64,000 bases of DNA from Vulcanimicrobiota bacterium (lineage in GTDB: Bacteria; Vulcanimicrobiota; Xenobia; Xenobiales; JADMJV01), in the NCBI GenBank assembly GCA_019637395.1, contig JAHBVR010000027.1:1-64000 (forward strand), read 5' to 3'. Each line of letters begins with the position of its first letter. Position 1 is the stretch's first letter. A program made the translations under genes and the position numbers. Positions 60,753 through 64,000 of this stretch are shown in pieces. Under the pieces are notes generated by a model. It searched no databases. It worked only from the letters and a program-made list of their open reading frames with translations, and was not told the origin of the DNA.

Positions 60753-61251
60753 GGTGGTCCTCCATCTGAGCTTCCGAAAACGCCTCGCGTAGTTTGCGTT
60801 CTTGTTCTCGTGACAGATTGGTGCGCAGCACCTTGGGGTTCCAGGCGGAAATTTCTTCGATCACCCGGTCCATGGTGGCGTCGACGACCAGTAGAAAGAG
60901 TGCCGACTGGCCCGGTTCGACACTTTTGGCCACTTGTTCGATAAACTCGTCGTTCACCCCGTAATCCGCCATCGAACCGGAAATGGCCCCGATCAGGGTG
61001 CCGATGGCGGCTCCCATGGCCGGCATCCAGAACAGGATTCCGGCTAACAATCCCCAGAAGGCGCCGCCGATCGCTCCCTGAGCCGTCAAGTCGACCACTT
61101 GCTTAATCTTGACCACTCCCTGTTGGTCGCGAACCGCCACAGCCGCGTCGGCCAGGCGGATCAGGTGGCTTTTTTGGAGTTCGATCAGCTTATCTCGCAC
61201 CTCGAAGGCGGCGCGGTCGTTGTCGAACACGAGTACAATCAAATCGGTCAT
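60721..61251 (-). CDS. DUF1269 membrane protein
   Basis: 176 aa. DLIVLVFDNDRAAFEVRDKL, basic strand, then a glycine-rich hydrophobic stretch (GAIGGAFWGLLAGILFWMPA) and VEPGQSALFLLVVDAT near the end: the DUF1269 pattern. Function unknown; often stress-linked. Last gene of the macro-MBL operon, ten bases after the MBL stop. Confidence 0.85.
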   Translation of the reverse strand: MTDLIVLVFDNDRAAFEVRDKLIELQKSHLIRLADAAVAVRDQQGVVKIKQVVDLTAQGAIGGAFWGLLAGILFWMPAMGAAIGTLIGAISGSMADYGVNDEFIEQVAKSVEPGQSALFLLVVDATMDRVIEEISAWNPKVLRTNLSREQERKLREAFSEAQMEDHLKAAPPTQLL

Positions 61252-61260
61252 ATTCTCTCC

Positions 61261-62652
61261 TCAATTTAGTAGAATGGTCTGATTGGGTTCGGGAATCTGA
61301 GCACTCCAGCCCTGCCAGGAATGGATCCGAGCCTGCTGAGCCTGAAGAGCGGGGGGCTCGCCGTGAACCAGCAGCACTTTTCGCGGGGGGCGAGTCAAAT
61401 GCTTCAACCAGCGGGCGATCTGGGCGTAATCCGCGTGTCCGGAGAAGCCGTCCAGAAATTCGACCTGAGCCCGCACGGGCACATCCTCTCCGAAAATGCG
61501 GAGACTGGGCGCTCCGTTTTGCAATTGCCAACCGCGTGTCTCTTCGGCTTGAAAACCCACCAGTAGAACAGTATCGCGTGGATTGGGCAGACTTCTGCGC
61601 AGGTGGTGCAGCACCCGGCCACCCTCGGCCATGCCGCTGGCCGAGATGACCACATAGGGGGGAGGGGTGTTAAAAATCTGCCTGGATTGGGCCGGGCTGG
61701 CGCAGATCTTAAGCTTTCGGTAGGTCAGCAAGCCGCCGGCAAAACGGGCCAGCTCTTTGGCTTCGTGATCGAAACACTCGCGGTGGCGTTCGAAGATATG
61801 GCTGGCCTCGGCCGCCATGGGCGAGTCCAAAAAAATCGGCACCTGGGTGATCTGCTGTTGGGCGGCCAACTCCCCCAGGATATAGATCAACTCCTGGGCT
61901 CGTTCCACCGCGAAGGCGGGAATGACCAACACGCCTTGCCTGGCGATGGCTTCCCTGACCACCGAGGCCAGCCGCGGCCCCACCGGTTCCGGATCGTGCA
62001 GCCGGTCTCCGTAGGTACTTTCCAGGACCAGGTAGTCACAGTCCACCGGTGGCTCCGGATCGCGCAGGATGGCCGCGTTTTCCCGGCCCAGGTCGCCCGA
62101 CATGACCAGCTTCAGAAATTCCCCATTCTCCGTCAGGTCCAGTTCCAGCCAGGCGGACCCGAGAATGTGTCCGGCCTCGTGGAAGGTGGCCTGGATTCCC
62201 GGCACCACCTGGATTTTACGGCCGTAGCGGACTTCCTGAAGGAGCGGCACAGTGGCGGCCACGTCCTGCTCGTCATAGAGAGGGAGCGCCGGAGAATGGC
62301 GGGTCAACCGGTTCTCATTGCGGTAGTCCGCCTCTTCCTGCTGCAGTCTGGCGCAATCTCGCAACAAAAGCTGCGTCAGCTCGCGAGTGGCCGAGGTGCA
62401 GAAAATCGGCCCGTGAAATCCATCTTTGACCAGCCGGGGAATGTAGCCGGAATGGTCGATGTGCGCATGAGTCAGCAGCATGGCCTCAAAATCCGCCGGC
62501 CGCACCGGCGGCGGCTGCCAGTTGCGTTCGCGCAGCTCGCGCCGCCCCTGGAACAGTCCGCCGTCGATGAAGATCCGGTGAGGCCCCACCGTCAGAGCAT
62601 ATTTGCTGCCCGTCACGGTGCCGGCCCCGCCCAGGAACTGCAAGCTAATCAT
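61261..62652 (-). CDS. MBL-fold/beta-CASP ribonuclease-like protein
   Basis: 463 aa from the ATG at 62652, overlapping the macro stop (ATGATTAG). Metallo-beta-lactamase motifs LLTHAHIDHSGYIPRL, a beta-CASP insert (LVIPAFAVERAQELIYILGE), and RMMBL end (EFLDGFSGHADYAQIARWL, VHGEPPALQ). Homologues are mRNA 3'-end endonucleases/exonucleases of the CPSF73/YsH1 group. Metal ligands are all present, so it should be an RNase. Confidence 0.92.
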   Translation of the reverse strand: MISLQFLGGAGTVTGSKYALTVGPHRIFIDGGLFQGRRELRERNWQPPPVRPADFEAMLLTHAHIDHSGYIPRLVKDGFHGPIFCTSATRELTQLLLRDCARLQQEEADYRNENRLTRHSPALPLYDEQDVAATVPLLQEVRYGRKIQVVPGIQATFHEAGHILGSAWLELDLTENGEFLKLVMSGDLGRENAAILRDPEPPVDCDYLVLESTYGDRLHDPEPVGPRLASVVREAIARQGVLVIPAFAVERAQELIYILGELAAQQQITQVPIFLDSPMAAEASHIFERHRECFDHEAKELARFAGGLLTYRKLKICASPAQSRQIFNTPPPYVVISASGMAEGGRVLHHLRRSLPNPRDTVLLVGFQAEETRGWQLQNGAPSLRIFGEDVPVRAQVEFLDGFSGHADYAQIARWLKHLTRPPRKVLLVHGEPPALQAQQARIHSWQGWSAQIPEPNQTILLN

Positions 62653-63148
62653 GGCTGCCCACGCCCACCGGCTCTTGGGCGCGTACATCCTTACGGTAGG
62701 TTGTATAGAGAATCACGCGCGTCTGCAAAGAGCCCAGGTGCTTTTCGACCAGCGGGCGGACTTCGTTCCAGTCCAACCGGCCCACGCCGGTGGCCAGCTT
62801 GGGTAGGGCAATGGAAGCCACCTTCTCGCGTTCCAGCTCGCCTGCCAGCTGGCGCAGAGCGTGGCCGACAAACTCCAGGCGCGCCTGGCCCGGCTTGGAG
62901 CCATGGTCGTAGGCGGACTCCTGAGTCAGCAGGTTGGCGATATGAACCCCCGGTCCGTGCCACATCCACAGGCCACCTGGCTGAGGATGGGAGGATTGGC
63001 AGTAGTGCCTGAAATCCTTACTCAAAGACGGCCATTGTTCGCGCAAGGCCAGCGCCAGACCCTGAGTGAAATGGTCGCCCGGCGCCACGCCGTGAGCAAT
63101 CCACTCAGCCTGGGATAAAAGAATGTCACCTTCAACTTCAAAAATCAT
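62645..63148 (-). CDS. Macro-domain protein
   Basis: 167 aa. A single macro domain: FEVEGDILLSQAEWIAHGVA, VASIALPKLATGVGRLDWNE. The G-D-I start and the second G-V-G-x-L loop that bind ADP-ribose are present, though the usual N-A-A-N is H-G-V-A. It may remove ADP-ribose from proteins, nucleic acids or O-acetyl-ADP-ribose. Promoter TAAGCT (63178-63173) is 22 bp from FNR box 8; ribosome site GAGGT. Confidence 0.85.
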   Translation of the reverse strand: MIFEVEGDILLSQAEWIAHGVAPGDHFTQGLALALREQWPSLSKDFRHYCQSSHPQPGGLWMWHGPGVHIANLLTQESAYDHGSKPGQARLEFVGHALRQLAGELEREKVASIALPKLATGVGRLDWNEVRPLVEKHLGSLQTRVILYTTYRKDVRAQEPVGVGSHD

Positions 63149-63200
63149 GGGGTTTACCTCGTTTCCATCAGCAGCTTAAGAGCTGCTCAAGGAAGGCACT

Positions 63201-63214
63201 ATGATCCAGGTCAG
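63201..63214 (-). promoter_or_regulatory. FNR-type box 8 (macro/MBL/DUF1269 operon)
   Basis: ATGATCCAGGTCAG; its left half-site fits the consensus exactly and the last base differs. Reading leftward, 22 bp to TAAGCT (63178-63173), +1 near 63166, start codon at 63148. No correctly spaced -10 on the plus side. Confidence 0.78.
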
Positions 63215-63223
63215 GTGGGATTC

Positions 63224-63265
63224 TTGACCCAGGTCATGGTTTACTGCCTCGGCCACGCCTATGGT
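63224..63265 (+). promoter_or_regulatory. FNR-type box 9 and promoter (radical SAM gene)
   Basis: TTGACCCAGGTCAT (63224-63237), 22 bp, TATGGT (63260-63265), six bases before the ATG at 63272. Lies 9 bases after box 8; the two boxes serve opposite strands. Confidence 0.8.
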
Positions 63266-63271
63266 TGGGAA

Positions 63272-64000
63272 ATGATGGAACAAACCGATTTTCCCCAGCA
63301 GTGTGTGATCGAGGTAACGGCAGCTTGTGATCAAGCTTGCATTCACTGCGGCCGCACCTACATGGAACGCCCCAAAAAGACCATGAGTAGAGAGATGTTT
63401 CACAGAGTGGTGGCGGAGATAGGGCGGGAAAATCCCGACTGCGAGGTGTGGCCAACTTTCATGGGTGAGGCGCTGCTGCTGGGAAAGCGCCTCTTCCCCC
63501 TGATTGCCTATGCGCGCCAGGTCGGTTGCCGGAAGATTACCCTGAACTCCAACGGCAATCGCCTGACCGAAGAAAACATCGAAGGCCTGCTTGAATGCGG
63601 GTTGGACCGTTTTATCATTTCCTGCGATGGCCACAGCGCGGAAACCTACGAGCGAATCCGAATCGGAGGCAAATTCGAGCGACTTTACCAGGGCATCCAT
63701 CGACTGCTGGAAAGGATGCGCACGGCCCGCCTGCAGCGGCCCCTGATCGAGCTGCAGTTCTCTATCTTCAACGAAAACGAACACGAAGTGGAAGATTTTA
63801 AGAAGTACTGGTTGGATCAGGGGGTCGTGGTCAAGTCCCGGCCCAAAGTCTACTGGAGCGGCCTGGTGCCGGGAGGCGGTCACCGGATCAGCACCTCGGC
63901 CACGCGCACGCCCTGTTTGTGGGCTTTTGACACGGCCGCCATCCACTGCAACGGCAACGTGGTCATGTGCGCCATCGACTGTGACGGTAAATATGTAGCG
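63272..64000 (+). CDS. Radical SAM/SPASM protein (3' end beyond window)
   Basis: At least 243 aa, cut by the window edge. Radical SAM cluster motif ACDQACIHCGR (C-x3-C-x2-C) near residue 20, the GGE-like FMGEALLL strand, and a C-terminal Cys pattern ACLWAFDTAAIHCNGNVVMC-type (CLWAFD...HCNGNVVMC) typical of SPASM auxiliary-cluster proteins. Family members modify peptides or act in cofactor synthesis; the residues visible (FIISCDGHSAETYERIR, FSIFNENEHEVEDF) resemble the general peptide-modifying group. No RiPP precursor gene is visible upstream. Leaderless FNR-type promoter. Confidence 0.9.
   Translation, partial: MMEQTDFPQQCVIEVTAACDQACIHCGRTYMERPKKTMSREMFHRVVAEIGRENPDCEVWPTFMGEALLLGKRLFPLIAYARQVGCRKITLNSNGNRLTEENIEGLLECGLDRFIISCDGHSAETYERIRIGGKFERLYQGIHRLLERMRTARLQRPLIELQFSIFNENEHEVEDFKKYWLDQGVVVKSRPKVYWSGLVPGGGHRISTSATRTPCLWAFDTAAIHCNGNVVMCAIDCDGKYVA

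Noticed and set aside
1-64000. CRISPR array, tRNA, rRNA or insertion sequence
   Set aside because: No spaced direct repeats, no cloverleaf with TTCRA arm, no rRNA core sequence, and no intact transposase with inverted ends were seen.

Overview
The window is GC-rich, gene-dense DNA from a diderm, respiring bacterium. Evidence for this is a signal-peptide/TPR/outer-membrane beta-barrel protein next to a Pel polysaccharide cluster, a tripartite CzcCBA metal pump with an outer-membrane channel, and a cbb3-type cytochrome oxidase operon. There are no rRNA, tRNA or CRISPR sequences, and I cannot name the phylum. Several promoters place the -10 box six or seven bases before the start codon, so leaderless mRNAs are probably common here.

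Layout. 1-11.6 kb is a worn accessory region: frame-broken remnants (cysteine-protease-like protein, Uma2, PilZ-like, Rpn, HNH, Abi) interspersed with intact genes (a VapBC pair, a TPR protein, a 724-aa repetitive protein). 9.5-14.7 kb carries more large, probably exported proteins, one of them a paralogue of the 724-aa protein. 14.9-22.4 kb is a pel-like exopolysaccharide operon on the minus strand (pelB-like, STAS, pelE in two frames, pelF, pelG, pelD-like). 22.5-26.5 kb holds a response regulator, a second TPR paralogue, a GNAT protein and a structured RNA or leader. 26.5-33.3 kb is a MerR-controlled czcCBA operon with a YHS-domain lipoprotein. 33-43 kb is mixed: TPR protein, YCII/ECF42 sigma pair, rsmH, a P2A-type cation ATPase, a diguanylate cyclase.

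43-64 kb is the most coherent part: a low-oxygen island. It carries ccoNOQP-ccoHIS with a TauE/SafE-like gene, four universal-stress-protein domains in three genes plus two CBS-pair proteins, a zinc alcohol dehydrogenase, a PLP lyase-type enzyme, a flavoprotein, a FixL-like haem-PAS sensor kinase, a NarL-type response regulator, an FNR-type regulator with an N-terminal cysteine cluster, a macro-domain/metallo-beta-lactamase/DUF1269 operon, and a radical SAM-SPASM gene that runs off the right edge. Nine near-identical FNR-type boxes lie between these genes. From each box a TAnnnT-like -10 hexamer lies 22 bp away in the direction of the gene it should serve (23 bp in one case), which is the geometry of a class II (-41.5) FNR-activated promoter. 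Four boxes sit between divergent genes or overlap a stop codon, and three fire in both directions.

One of these promoters has no gene behind it. It points at a 68-nt stretch (53059-53126) that starts with a GNRA-tetraloop hairpin at the predicted +1 and ends in an intrinsic terminator, so it is a candidate FNR-activated small RNA next to fnr itself. The island resembles in logic the mycobacterial dormancy regulon (USPs, CBS proteins, haem sensor kinase) but appears to be wired to FNR.
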